A stretch of 64,000 nt of DNA from Hydrogenophaga sp. (GCA_016741995.1 JACVCO010000006.1:62001-126000); one strand, 5' to 3'; shown: positions 21,093 to 31,055, numbered from the stretch's first letter. Numbers and translations: made by a program. Notes: generated by a model from the letters alone, not told the origin.

Positions 21093-22474
21093 GCGAGCTC
21101 CCCAAGCAGTTCCACCTGCACACCCGCCTCCACATCGCGCCGCTCCACCAGCGTCGGCCAGATGCCCAGCAGCTCGCTCACGTTGTGCAGGCCGGTGAAG
21201 CCGCAGGTGTAGGCCGGGCCGCTCAGGCCCATCCACGGGAACAAGCGGCCGAAGCCCTCGGCGGCCGATTTCTCCGGCGTGCGCAGCACCAGCCGCGTCC
21301 ACACCTCGTTGAGCTGGTTCAGCGCGTCGGCCGCCGGCATCGGCGCCAGCGGGCCGTGCGCGGAATTGAGGCCCGGGTACTCCACATACAGCTCGTCGTG
21401 CGGCACCCGTTTCTCCTTCAGCAGCGCACGGATGGTGGCCTGCGCCTGCTGCGATTTGTCCCACGCGTCGGGCCACGAGAAGCCCCAGGTGACCTCGGCC
21501 TTGTGGCCATCGCGAAAGCCCGCCACCACCTTCAGCCGCTCGCCCGGCGCGCCGCCCCGCGCGCCCGTGAGCCGCACCCGGTCCTGCCCCAGGTCGTCGA
21601 GCCGGATGCCGCCCATGTCGAGCACCACGTCGGGGCTGTGGTACGCGTGCGGGTTGTGCACCTCGTAGAGCAGTTGCTGGCGCACGGTGTCGAAGTTCAC
21701 GCGCCCGCCCGTGCCCGGCGCCTTGGTGATGAGCGCGCTGCCGTCTTCCCACACCTCGGCGATGGGGTAGCCGATGTGCGCGAGGTCGGGGATCGTCTGC
21801 CACGTGCCCTGCGCGCCGAAGTTGCCGCCGCTGCCCTGGCCCGAGCATTCCAGCAAATGCCCCACGGTGAGCCCCTGCGCGAGCCGGTCGAGATGCGCCG
21901 CGTCATTCAGGCGCCAGCCCAGCGCATGCACCGCGGGCGCCAGGAACAGCGCCGCGTCGGCCACGCGCCCGGTGATCACGATCTGCGCGCCCGCGTCGAG
22001 CGCCTGCACGATGGGCGCCGCACCCAGGTAGGCGTTGGCGAACACCAGCCGCTCGCGCACGCCCTGTACCGGTGCACCCGTGAACAGGTGCGGGAAATCC
22101 GCACCGGCATCGTGCAGGCGCGGCAGCACGTCGTCGCCCGTGACCACCGCGATGCGCGCCTTCAGCCCCTTGGCCGCGAACGCCGCCAGCACCGCCTGCG
22201 CCGCACCCTGCGGGTTGAGCCCGCCCGCGTTGCACACGAAGCGCACCCCGTGGCGCTGCATCAGCGGCCACAGGCGCAACAGCAGCGGCACCACGTCGCG
22301 CGCATAGCCCAAGGTGGGGTCGCGCTGCCTGTCCTTTTGCAGGATGGCGAGCGTGAGTTCGGCGAGGTGATCGCTGGCGATGAACTGCACATCGCCGCGT
22401 TCGATGCTCGCGGCGATGGGTTCCCAGGCGTCGCCATAGAAGCCAAGGCCGGCGCCGATGCGGAAGGATTTCAT
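21089..22474 (-). CDS. acyclic terpene utilization AtuA family protein (DUF1446)
   Basis: MKSFRIGAGLGFYGDAWEPIAASIERGDVQFIASDHLAELTLAILQKDRQRDPTLGYARDVVPLL...GARIVITGRVADAALFLAP-like pattern (AQIVITGRVADAALFLAP). Confidence 0.88.
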   Translation of the reverse strand: MKSFRIGAGLGFYGDAWEPIAASIERGDVQFIASDHLAELTLAILQKDRQRDPTLGYARDVVPLLLRLWPLMQRHGVRFVCNAGGLNPQGAAQAVLAAFAAKGLKARIAVVTGDDVLPRLHDAGADFPHLFTGAPVQGVRERLVFANAYLGAAPIVQALDAGAQIVITGRVADAALFLAPAVHALGWRLNDAAHLDRLAQGLTVGHLLECSGQGSGGNFGAQGTWQTIPDLAHIGYPIAEVWEDGSALITKAPGTGGRVNFDTVRQQLLYEVHNPHAYHSPDVVLDMGGIRLDDLGQDRVRLTGARGGAPGERLKVVAGFRDGHKAEVTWGFSWPDAWDKSQQAQATIRALLKEKRVPHDELYVEYPGLNSAHGPLAPMPAADALNQLNEVWTRLVLRTPEKSAAEGFGRLFPWMGLSGPAYTCGFTGLHNVSELLGIWPTLVERRDVEAGVQVELLGELA

Positions 22475-22640
22475 GACAGCGATGTTCGTGGCGCGTCGGC
22501 GACTGCCGATGGGGGAGAACCCCTAGCGGCAGTCTCGGGGAGGACAGCTATAAATCCTGCAGCCCGGCGCCAGCCCCTGCTTCCAGGATTGCAGCAGCCA
22601 CGCACTGGCGCCCGGGCATAACAAGACAGGAGACAGTTCC

Positions 22641-23516
22641 GTGCAACTGCTGCAACTGCTGATCAGCGGCGCAGCCCAGGGATGCATCTACGGCCTCATC
22701 GCCTTGGGCTTCGTGCTCATCTACAAGGCGACCGAGACCGTGAGCTTCGCGCAGGGCGATCTGATGATGGTGGGCGCCTTCGGCGGCCTGCTCACCATGA
22801 CGCTGCTGGGCTTTCCGTTCTGGCTGTCGGTCATCGCGGCCATCGGGGGCATGGCGCTGTTCGGCATCGCGCTCGAACGCCTGGTGATCCGCCCCATCCT
22901 CGGCCAGCCCGCGTTCTCCATCGTCATGCTCACCATCGGTGTGGGCTACACGCTGCGCGGGCTCATCACCATGATCCCCAACATCGGCACCGAAACGCAC
23001 ACGCTGCCGGTGCCGTACGCGGGCCAGGTACTCAACCTCGGCACGCTGGTGATCTCGGCCGAGCAGATCGTGGTGATCGGCGCCACCGCGCTGTTGTGCG
23101 GGCTGCTGTTCGCCATGTTCCGCTACAGCAAGCTCGGCATCGCGATGCAGGCCGCGTCGCAGAACCAGCTGGCGGCCTACTACATGGGCATTCCGGTGAA
23201 GCGGCTCAACGGCCTGGTGTGGGGCCTGGCCGCGGGCGTGGCCGCCATCGCCGGCCTGCTGCTTGCGCCCATCACCTTCGTGCACGCCAACATGGGCTTC
23301 ATCGGCCTCAAGGCCTTTCCGGCGGCGGTGGTGGGCGGCTTCGGCAGCCTGCCCGGTGCCATCGTGGGCGGGCTGATCATCGGCATCGTCGAAGCGGTGG
23401 CGGGCTTCTACCTGCCCGAAGGCTTCAAGGACATCGCGCCGTACATCGTGGTGCTGATCATGCTGGTGCTCAAGCCCAACGGGCTGTTCGGCGAAAAGCT
23501 GCGCAAGAAAGTCTGA
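22641..23516 (+). CDS. livH: branched-chain amino acid-type ABC transporter permease (LivH family)
   Basis: GTG start; LLQLLISGAAQGCIYGLIALGFVLIYKATETVSFAQGDLMMVGAF. Confidence 0.92.
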   Translation: MQLLQLLISGAAQGCIYGLIALGFVLIYKATETVSFAQGDLMMVGAFGGLLTMTLLGFPFWLSVIAAIGGMALFGIALERLVIRPILGQPAFSIVMLTIGVGYTLRGLITMIPNIGTETHTLPVPYAGQVLNLGTLVISAEQIVVIGATALLCGLLFAMFRYSKLGIAMQAASQNQLAAYYMGIPVKRLNGLVWGLAAGVAAIAGLLLAPITFVHANMGFIGLKAFPAAVVGGFGSLPGAIVGGLIIGIVEAVAGFYLPEGFKDIAPYIVVLIMLVLKPNGLFGEKLRKKV

Positions 23517-23525
23517 GGCCGAACG

Positions 23526-24602
23526 ATGCGCTTCCTCTTCAAAACGAACTACGACCAGGACATCCGCCTCGCCAAGCACGGCGGGCACGTGTTCTGGTAC
23601 GGCCTGCTGTGCCTGTTTCTTGTCGTCGCGCCCTGGGCCATCGAGGAATACTGGCTCGCGCAACTCACCTTCGTGCTGATCTACGGCATCGTGGGCCTGG
23701 GGCTCATGCTGCTGGCGGGCTTCACCGGCCTGTTCTCGCTCGGGCACGCGGCCTTCCTGGGCGTGGGCGCGTACACGCAGGCCGTCATGGTGAACGCCGG
23801 CGTGCCCTTCCCCATCGCACTGGCTTGCGCCGGCCTGCTGGCGGCGGCGGTGGGCGTGGTGGTGGGCCTGCCCGCGCTGCGCGTGAAGGGCATCTACCTC
23901 GGTATGGCCACGCTGGCCTTCGGCTTCATCGTCGAAGAGGGCATGGCGCGCTGGGAGTCCGTCACGGGGGGCAACAAGGGCCTGATGGTGAGCTACCCCA
24001 GCCTGTTCGGCTGGGAGCTCGACTCCACCAACGAGTTCTATTTCCTGTGCCTGGTGGTGTGCGTGCTCAGCACGCTGGCCATCGTCAACCTCATGCGCTC
24101 GTCCACCGGCCGCGCCTTCGTCGCCATCCGCGATTCGGAGATCTCGGCGCAGAGCATGGGCATCCACCTCGCGCGCTACAAGACGCTGTCGTTCGCGCTG
24201 TCGGCCGCGCTGGCGGGCCTGGGTGGTGCGCTCTACGCGCACAAGATCCAGTTCCTCTCGCCCGAGCAGTTCTCCATCATCCAGTCGATCGACCTGCTGC
24301 TCATGGTGGTCATCGGCGGGCTGGGGTCCATCCACGGCGCCTTCCTCGGCGCGATCTTCCTGATCGTGATGCCGCAGCTCATCGCGCTCGGCAAGGACTA
24401 CCTGCCCGACGCGATCGGCCAGGCCGCGGGCCTGCAGGGCACGGTGTATGGCCTGGTGCTGATCGCCTTCGTGCTGTTCGAGCCCATGGGCCTGTACGGG
24501 CGCTGGCTCAAGATCCGCGCCTACTTCCAACTCTTCCCGTTCTACCGCAAGGGCATGTTCAAGCGGCAGAAGTCGTTCCAGAAATCGGATCGCCTGAAAT
24601 GA
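23526..24602 (+). CDS. livM: branched-chain amino acid-type ABC transporter permease (LivM family)
   Basis: LTFVLIYGIVGLGLMLLAGFTGLFSLGHAAFLGVGAYTQAV...LSAALAGLGGALYAHKIQFLSPEQFS. Confidence 0.92.
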   Translation: MRFLFKTNYDQDIRLAKHGGHVFWYGLLCLFLVVAPWAIEEYWLAQLTFVLIYGIVGLGLMLLAGFTGLFSLGHAAFLGVGAYTQAVMVNAGVPFPIALACAGLLAAAVGVVVGLPALRVKGIYLGMATLAFGFIVEEGMARWESVTGGNKGLMVSYPSLFGWELDSTNEFYFLCLVVCVLSTLAIVNLMRSSTGRAFVAIRDSEISAQSMGIHLARYKTLSFALSAALAGLGGALYAHKIQFLSPEQFSIIQSIDLLLMVVIGGLGSIHGAFLGAIFLIVMPQLIALGKDYLPDAIGQAAGLQGTVYGLVLIAFVLFEPMGLYGRWLKIRAYFQLFPFYRKGMFKRQKSFQKSDRLK

Positions 24603-25426
24603 ACGACGTCCTTCTATCCGCGAAGAACCTGAGCGTGCGCTTCGGCGGCGTGCTCGCGGTCAACAACGTGAGCTTCGACGTGAAGAAGGGCGAGGTGTTC
24701 ACCCTCATCGGCCCCAACGGCGCGGGCAAGACGACGGTGTTCAACCTCATCAGCCGCATCTACACGCCCACCACCGGCACCATCGACTACGACGGCCCGA
24801 ACGGCCCGATGCGCCTGACCGAGCAGCCGCCGCACGCGATCGCGAAACTGGGCATTGCGCGCACCTTCCAGAACATCGAGCTGTTCGAGCACGCCACCGT
24901 GCTGCAGAACCTGCTGATCGGGCGCCACACGCACCGCCGCACCGGGCTGTGGAGCGAAATCTTCTTCAGCGGCAAGACGCGCGCCGCCGAGATCGAGGCG
25001 CGCGAAAAGGTGGAGCACGTGATCGACCTGCTCGATCTGCAACACCACCGCGAAAGCATGGTGGCCGGCCTGCCCTACGGCGTGCGCAAGGTGGTGGAGC
25101 TGGCGCGCGCGCTGTGCACCGAACCGCGCCTGCTGCTGCTCGACGAACCCTCTTCCGGCCTGAACGTGGAAGAGACGGAAGACATGGCGTTCTGGATCAC
25201 CGACATCAAGAACGAACTCGGCATCACGGTGCTGATGGTCGAGCACGACATGAGCCTGGTCTCCAAGGTGTCCGACCGCGTGCTGGCCATGAGCATGGGC
25301 TCCGAGCTGGCCACCGGCACACCGGCCGAGGTGCAGGCCGACCCGGGCGTGATCGAGGCCTACCTGGGCAGCATGGACGACGTGTCCAGCCTGCGCCGGG
25401 AGAACCACAACAAGGTGGCGTCATGA
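24599..25426 (+). CDS. livG: ABC transporter ATP-binding protein (LivG family)
   Basis: LIGPNGAGKTTVFNLISRIYTPTTG, VAGLPYGVRKVVELARALCTEPRLLLLDEPSSGLN; ATGA overlap with livM. Confidence 0.92.
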   Translation: MNDVLLSAKNLSVRFGGVLAVNNVSFDVKKGEVFTLIGPNGAGKTTVFNLISRIYTPTTGTIDYDGPNGPMRLTEQPPHAIAKLGIARTFQNIELFEHATVLQNLLIGRHTHRRTGLWSEIFFSGKTRAAEIEAREKVEHVIDLLDLQHHRESMVAGLPYGVRKVVELARALCTEPRLLLLDEPSSGLNVEETEDMAFWITDIKNELGITVLMVEHDMSLVSKVSDRVLAMSMGSELATGTPAEVQADPGVIEAYLGSMDDVSSLRRENHNKVAS

Positions 25427-26211
25427 GCGTGCCGACCAGCGACGCCCCCGTCCTCAAGCTCTCCAACGTGGAGAGCGCCTACGGCCCGATCAAGGCGATC
25501 CGTGGCGTGAGCCTGCAGGTGCGCCGCGGCGAGATCGCCACCGTGCTGGGCTCCAACGGAGCGGGCAAGACGACGATCCTCAAGACCATCAGCGGCATCA
25601 TCGACCCGCGCAAGGGCACGGTGGAGTTCAAGGGCGAGAACATCACCGCGCAAGACCCGGCGCACATCGTGCAGCAGGGCCTGCTGCACGTGCCCGAAGG
25701 GCGCGAGGTGTTCCCGCTGTTGAGCGTGCGCGACAACCTGCTCATGGGCGCCTACACCCGCAAGGACCGCGACGGCGTGGCGCGCGACATGGAATCGGTG
25801 TTCCAGTACTTCCCCATCCTGCGGGAACGCGCCGCACAAGACGCCGGGCTGCTCTCGGGCGGCCAGCAGCAGATGCTGGCCATCAGCCGCGCGCTCATGG
25901 CCAACCCCGATCTCGTGCTGCTCGACGAGCCCAGCCTGGGCCTGTCGCCCAAGCTCACCAAGGAGATCTTCGAGATCGTGGTGCGCATCAACCGCGAGCG
26001 CGGCACCACCATCCTGCTGGTCGAACAGAACGCCAACATGGCGCTCAACGCGTCCGACTACGGCTACGTGCTGGAGAACGGCCGCATCGTGATGGAAGAC
26101 ACCTGCGCCCGCCTGCGCGAGAAGGACGACATCAAGGAGTTCTACCTCGGCATGAAAGAACAAGGCGTGCGCGCCGACCGCCGCTGGAAGAAGAAGAAGA
26201 ACTGGCGCTGA
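25423..26211 (+). CDS. livF: ABC transporter ATP-binding protein (LivF family)
   Basis: VLGSNGAGKTTILKTISGII, LLSGGQQQMLAISRALMANPDLVLLDEPSLGLSPKL; ATGA overlap with livG. Confidence 0.92.
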   Translation: MSVPTSDAPVLKLSNVESAYGPIKAIRGVSLQVRRGEIATVLGSNGAGKTTILKTISGIIDPRKGTVEFKGENITAQDPAHIVQQGLLHVPEGREVFPLLSVRDNLLMGAYTRKDRDGVARDMESVFQYFPILRERAAQDAGLLSGGQQQMLAISRALMANPDLVLLDEPSLGLSPKLTKEIFEIVVRINRERGTTILLVEQNANMALNASDYGYVLENGRIVMEDTCARLREKDDIKEFYLGMKEQGVRADRRWKKKKNWR

Positions 26212-26234
26212 GCGGCCGAGAACGGGGACAAGAC

Positions 26235-28091
26235 ATGAGCTACCTCTGGGACCTCTCCCACATCCAGCCCGAGACGCGCGTCGTGCTCGAAGGCGACACC
26301 ATTCCCGCGCTGTTCTGGAACGGCGTGAAGGCGCGCGGCCCGGCCATCTGGATGCGCCAGAAGGATTTCGGCATCTGGCGCAGCTGGACCTGGGACCAGA
26401 CCGGCCAGGCCGTTCGCGAGATCGCGCACGGGCTCATGGCGCTGGGCTTCGAGGCGAAGGAAACCGCCTCCATCCTCTCCAACACCACCATCGAATGGGT
26501 GCTGGCCGATCTGGCCGTGCTCAGCGCGGGCGGCGTGTCCAACGGCATCTACCCCACCGACGCGGCCGCGCAGGTGCACTACCTGTGCGAAGACTCGCGC
26601 ACCACCGTGCTGTTCGTGGAAGACGAGGAACAGCTCGACAAGGCGCTGGAGGTGCGCGCGCAACTGCCGCTGCTGCGCAAGATCATCGTGGTGGACATGG
26701 AAGGCCTGCGCGATTTCCACGACGAGCAGGTGATGGGCCTGGACGCCCTGCGCGAGCTCGGCCGCGGCCACCTGCAGATGCACCCGGAACTGGTGGAGCA
26801 GCGCGTGCGCGCCGTGAAGCCCGACGACCTGGCGATCCTCGTCTACACCTCGGGCACCACCGGCAAGCCCAAGGGCGCCATGCACTCGCACCAGGGCCTG
26901 GTCTACACCGTGCGCGGCTACAACACGCTCATCTCGCGCGACGGCAACGACGAGTGCATGTGCTTCCTGCCGCTGTGCCACATCGCCGAGCGCATGGGCG
27001 GCGAGTACTTCTCGCTCTACACCGGCGCCCGGCTCAACTTCGTCGAGAACCCCGAAACGGTGCCCGAGAACGTGCGCGAGATCGCGCCCACCGTGTTCAC
27101 CGCCGTGCCGCGCGTGTGGGAGAAGTTCTATTCCGGCGTGATGATCGCCCTGAAGGAAGCCGGGGCCGTGCAGCAGGCCGCCTACGCCTGGGCGATCGGT
27201 GTGGGCCAACGCGTGGCCGACCACGTGCTCAAGGGCGAGGCCGTGCCCGGCGGCCTGCGGCTGCAGTTCAAGCTGGCGCGCGTGCTGGTGCTCGACAACG
27301 TGCGCAAGCTCATCGGCATCCACCGCTCGCGCTTCCTCGTCACGGGCGCCGCGCCCATCTCGCCCGACCTGGTGCGCTGGTACCTGGCGCTGGGCGTGCC
27401 CATGCTCGAGGTCTGGGGCATGACGGAGACCTGCGGCGCCTCCACCGGCATCCCGGCCGAGCGCATCAAGCCCGGCAGCATCGGCCCCGCCGCGCAATAC
27501 AACGAGGTGAAGCTCGACCCGGCCACGGGCGAGATCCTGGTGCGCGGGCCCAACGTGTTCATGGGCTACCTCAACCTGCCCGAGAAAACCGCCGAGACCA
27601 TCGACCCCGATGGCTGGCTGCACACGGGCGACGTGGGCACGGTGGACGAAGACGGCTTCTTCCGCATCACCGACCGCATGAAGGACATCATCATCACCGC
27701 GGGCGGCAAGAACGTGACGCCGAGCGAGCTCGAGAACGAACTCAAGTTCTCGCCCTACGTCACCGACGCGGTGGTCATCGGTGACAAGCGCAAGTACCTC
27801 ACGGTGATCGTCATGATCGACCAGGAGAACGTCGAGAAATTCGCGCAGGACAACGACATCCCGTTCTCCAACTACGCCAGCCTCACGCGCACACCCGAAG
27901 TGCAGCAGCTCATCCAGGACGTCATCGACAGCGCCAACAAGAAGTTCGCGCGCGTCGAGCAGATCAAGAAGTTCTGGCTGCTCGACACCCAGCTCAGCGC
28001 CGAAGACGAAGAGCTCACGCCCACCATGAAGCTCAAGCGCAAGCTGGTGCAACAGAAATACGCCGAGCAGATCGAGGCGATGTACGTCTGA
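26235..28091 (+). CDS. AMP-dependent synthetase/ligase (long-chain acyl-CoA synthetase type)
   Basis: LAILVYTSGTTGKPKGAMHSHQG, EVWGMTETCGAS, GWLHTGDVGTVDEDGFFRITDRMKDIIITAGGKNVTPSELEN. Confidence 0.92.
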   Translation: MSYLWDLSHIQPETRVVLEGDTIPALFWNGVKARGPAIWMRQKDFGIWRSWTWDQTGQAVREIAHGLMALGFEAKETASILSNTTIEWVLADLAVLSAGGVSNGIYPTDAAAQVHYLCEDSRTTVLFVEDEEQLDKALEVRAQLPLLRKIIVVDMEGLRDFHDEQVMGLDALRELGRGHLQMHPELVEQRVRAVKPDDLAILVYTSGTTGKPKGAMHSHQGLVYTVRGYNTLISRDGNDECMCFLPLCHIAERMGGEYFSLYTGARLNFVENPETVPENVREIAPTVFTAVPRVWEKFYSGVMIALKEAGAVQQAAYAWAIGVGQRVADHVLKGEAVPGGLRLQFKLARVLVLDNVRKLIGIHRSRFLVTGAAPISPDLVRWYLALGVPMLEVWGMTETCGASTGIPAERIKPGSIGPAAQYNEVKLDPATGEILVRGPNVFMGYLNLPEKTAETIDPDGWLHTGDVGTVDEDGFFRITDRMKDIIITAGGKNVTPSELENELKFSPYVTDAVVIGDKRKYLTVIVMIDQENVEKFAQDNDIPFSNYASLTRTPEVQQLIQDVIDSANKKFARVEQIKKFWLLDTQLSAEDEELTPTMKLKRKLVQQKYAEQIEAMYV

Positions 28092-28122
28092 CCTCGCCCT
28101 TTCCCCATCAAGGAGACCACCC

Positions 28123-29289
28123 ATGACCGCATCCCGGCACACCCTGATCGCCCTCGCGCTGAGCCTCTCGGCCGGCACGGCCCTCGCCCAGACGCAGGGC
28201 GTGAGCAAGGACGAGATCGTCCTCGGCTCGATCCAGGATCTCTCCGGCCCGCTGGCCGGCTTCGGCAAATCCGTGCGGCTGGGCATGGTGCTGCGCGTGG
28301 ACGAAATCAACGAGCAGGGCGGCATCAACGGCCGCAAGATCAAGCTGCTGGTGGAGGACAGCAAGTACGACCCGCGCAACGCCGTGCTGGCCGCGCAGAA
28401 GCTCGTCAACCAGGACAAGATCTTCGCGATGGTGGCGCACATCGGCACCGCGCAGAACATGGCCGCCATGCCGGTGCAGTTCCAGAAGAACGTGGTGAAC
28501 TTCCTGCCGGTGACGGCGGCGCGCGAAATGTACGAGCCCTTCCACAAGCTCAAGTTCGCCAACATCGGCCCCTACTACGAGCAGATGCGCACCTTCCTGC
28601 CGCGCATGGTGCAGGACAAGAAGCCCAAGGCGGTGTGCGCCATCTACCAGGACGACGAGTTCGGCCTGGAGGTGCTGCGCGGCGCCGAGGAAGCCCTCAA
28701 GGGCCTGAACATGCCGATGGTGGAGAAGACCTCGTTCAAGCGTGGCGCCACCGATTTCTCGTCGCAGGTGGCGCGTATGAAAGCCGCCAACTGCGATTTC
28801 ATCGTGATGGGCACCATCATCCGCGAGACCATCGGCACCATCGCCACCGCGCGCAAGATGGATTTCAACCCCACCTTCTTCGGTTCGCAGGCGGCCTACA
28901 CCGATCTGATCCACAAGCTCGGCGGTGCGGCCATGAACGGCCTGTACGCCACCATGACCACCCAGCACCCCTACCTGGACGAGGCCTCGCAACCCATCCG
29001 CTTCTGGGCCAACAAGTACAAGACCAAGTTCAACGAAGACCCCAACGTCTTCTCGGTCTACGGCTACAACGCCATCGACATCTTTGCGCGCGCGGCGGGC
29101 CGCACCGGCGCGAACCTCACCACCGACAACTTCGTCAAGACCATGGACAGCCTGACCGTGCCGAGCGACATCTTCGGCTCGCCCGAGCTGCGCTTCAGCC
29201 CGCAGCGCCGCTACGGCAGCATGGCCATGCGCCTCTCGCAGATCCAGGACGGCCGCTGGAAGGTCACGTCCGACTACGTGAACAAGTGA
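28123..29289 (+). CDS. ABC transporter substrate-binding protein (periplasmic binding fold type I), copy 1
   Basis: Signal peptide ...TALAQTQGVSKDEIVLGSIQDLSGPLAGFGKSVRLGMVLRVDEINEQGGINGRKIKLLVEDSKYDPRNAV. Confidence 0.9.
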   Translation: MTASRHTLIALALSLSAGTALAQTQGVSKDEIVLGSIQDLSGPLAGFGKSVRLGMVLRVDEINEQGGINGRKIKLLVEDSKYDPRNAVLAAQKLVNQDKIFAMVAHIGTAQNMAAMPVQFQKNVVNFLPVTAAREMYEPFHKLKFANIGPYYEQMRTFLPRMVQDKKPKAVCAIYQDDEFGLEVLRGAEEALKGLNMPMVEKTSFKRGATDFSSQVARMKAANCDFIVMGTIIRETIGTIATARKMDFNPTFFGSQAAYTDLIHKLGGAAMNGLYATMTTQHPYLDEASQPIRFWANKYKTKFNEDPNVFSVYGYNAIDIFARAAGRTGANLTTDNFVKTMDSLTVPSDIFGSPELRFSPQRRYGSMAMRLSQIQDGRWKVTSDYVNK

Positions 29290-29388
29290 GCACTGGCGGT
29301 GGTGCGAGGAAGGGTTTGTCCGCATCACCACCCCTGTGAAAGAGCCCATCATCCCCGCGATAACAACCCCCTTCTGGAGACATCAGCG

Positions 29389-30564
29389 ATGAAAACGACA
29401 CTGAGCCTGATCGGCGCGGCCATCGCGCTGACCGCTGGCGCCGCCATGGCGCAAACCCAGGGTGTGAGCAAGAACGAGATCGTGCTCGGCTCCATCCAGG
29501 ATCTGTCGGGGCCCATCGCGGGCTTCGGCAAGCAGGTGCGCCTGGGCATGCTGCTGCGTGTGGATGAAGCCAACGAGCAGGGCGGCATCAACGGCCGCAA
29601 GATCAAGCTCATCGTCGAAGACAGCAAGTACGACCCGCGCAACGCCGTGCTGGCCGCGCAGAAGCTCGTCAACCAGGACAAGATCTTCGCGATGATCGGC
29701 CACATCGGCACCGCGCAGAACATGGCCGCCATGCCGGTGCAGTTCCAGAAGAACGTCATCAACTTCTTCCCGGTGACGGCCGCGCGCGAAATGTACGAGC
29801 CCTTCCACAAGCTCAAGTACAGCTTCGCCGCCACTTACTACGACCAGATGAAGATCGCGGTGCCCAAGCTCGCGAAAGAGAAAGGCGCCAAGAAGGTCTG
29901 CACCATGTACCAGGACGACGAGTTCGGCCTGGAGGTGAAGCGCGGCGCCGAAGACGGCCTGAAGGCCGCGGGCATGAGCCTGGCGGTGGAGACCACCTAC
30001 AAGCGCGGCGCCACCGACTTCGCCTCGCAGATGCAGAAGCTCGCGTCCGAGCAGTGCGACATGGTGGTGCTCGGCACCATCATCCGCGAGACGATCGGCG
30101 GCATCGCCACCGCGCGCCGCCTGGGCTTCAACCCCACCTTCATCGGCTCCAGCGCGGCCTACACCGATCTGATCCACAAGCTCGGCGGCCCGGCCATGAA
30201 CGGCCTGTACGCCACCATGACGGTGCAGCACCCCTACCTGGACGCCGCCTCGCAACCCATCCGCTTCTGGGCCACCAAGTACCAGACGAAGTTCAACGAA
30301 GAGCCCACGGTGTTCTCGGTGTACGGCTACAGCGCGATGGACTCCTTCATCCGCGCGTCCACCCGCGCCGGTGCCAACCTCACCACCGAAAGCTTCATCA
30401 AGGCCATGGACACCATGACCATCCCGCCCGACATCTTCGGCAGCGCCGAGATGACCTTCACCGCGCAGAAGCGCCTGGGCAGCAACGCCACCCGCATGTC
30501 CCAGCTCGACAACAACCGCTGGAAGGTGGTCACCGAATACATGAAGATCGACGGCGCCAAGTAA
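29389..30564 (+). CDS. ABC transporter substrate-binding protein (periplasmic binding fold type I), copy 2
   Basis: Paralog of preceding gene: TQGVSKNEIVLGSIQDLSGPIAGFGKQVRLGMLLRVDEANEQGGINGRKIKLIVEDSKYDPRNAV. Confidence 0.9.
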   Translation: MKTTLSLIGAAIALTAGAAMAQTQGVSKNEIVLGSIQDLSGPIAGFGKQVRLGMLLRVDEANEQGGINGRKIKLIVEDSKYDPRNAVLAAQKLVNQDKIFAMIGHIGTAQNMAAMPVQFQKNVINFFPVTAAREMYEPFHKLKYSFAATYYDQMKIAVPKLAKEKGAKKVCTMYQDDEFGLEVKRGAEDGLKAAGMSLAVETTYKRGATDFASQMQKLASEQCDMVVLGTIIRETIGGIATARRLGFNPTFIGSSAAYTDLIHKLGGPAMNGLYATMTVQHPYLDAASQPIRFWATKYQTKFNEEPTVFSVYGYSAMDSFIRASTRAGANLTTESFIKAMDTMTIPPDIFGSAEMTFTAQKRLGSNATRMSQLDNNRWKVVTEYMKIDGAK

Positions 30565-30609
30565 GCGCACACGCATCCGCGCCGCCCGGTCAACGGGCCA
30601 TGCGCAGAC

Positions 30610-30641
30610 GCCGCCGCGGCGAAAGCCCGGCGGCTTTTTTT
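30610..30641 (+). terminator. Rho-independent terminator of liv/ligase operon
   Basis: gccgccgcggcgaaagcccggcggcttttttt: 7-bp GC stem followed by T7. Confidence 0.75.
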
Positions 30642-30662
30642 CGCCCGCCGCAGAATCGGCCC

Positions 30663-31055
30663 ATGGCACCCACCACCGCGCAATGGCTGGCCGACGCGCT
30701 GCTCGCGCTGCACGTCGGCGTGGTGCTGTTCGTGGTGGGGCTGCTGCCGCTGGTGCTGGCCGGCGGCGCGCTGGGCTGGCGCTGGGTGCGCCACCGCGGG
30801 CTGCGCGCCACGCACCTGGGCCTCATGCTGTTCATCGCCGCGCAGGCCTGGCTCGGGCAGCTCTGCCCGCTGACCGTGTGGGAGCAGCAGCTGCGCCGCA
30901 TGGCCGGCCAGGGCAGCTACACACAGAGCTTCATCGAACACTGGCTCTCGCGCCTGCTGTATTGGGAAGCGCCGTGGTGGGTGTTCGTGGCCGCGTACAC
31001 CGCGTTCGCCGCGCTGGTGGCGCTGGCCTGGTGGTGGGTGAGGCCCCGCCGGTGA
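30663..31055 (+). CDS. DUF2784 domain-containing membrane protein
   Basis: LLALHVGVVLFVVGLLPLVLAGG...HLGLMLFIAAQAWLGQLCPLTVWEQQLRRMAGQGSYTQSFIEHWLSRLLYWE. Confidence 0.85.
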   Translation: MAPTTAQWLADALLALHVGVVLFVVGLLPLVLAGGALGWRWVRHRGLRATHLGLMLFIAAQAWLGQLCPLTVWEQQLRRMAGQGSYTQSFIEHWLSRLLYWEAPWWVFVAAYTAFAALVALAWWWVRPRR

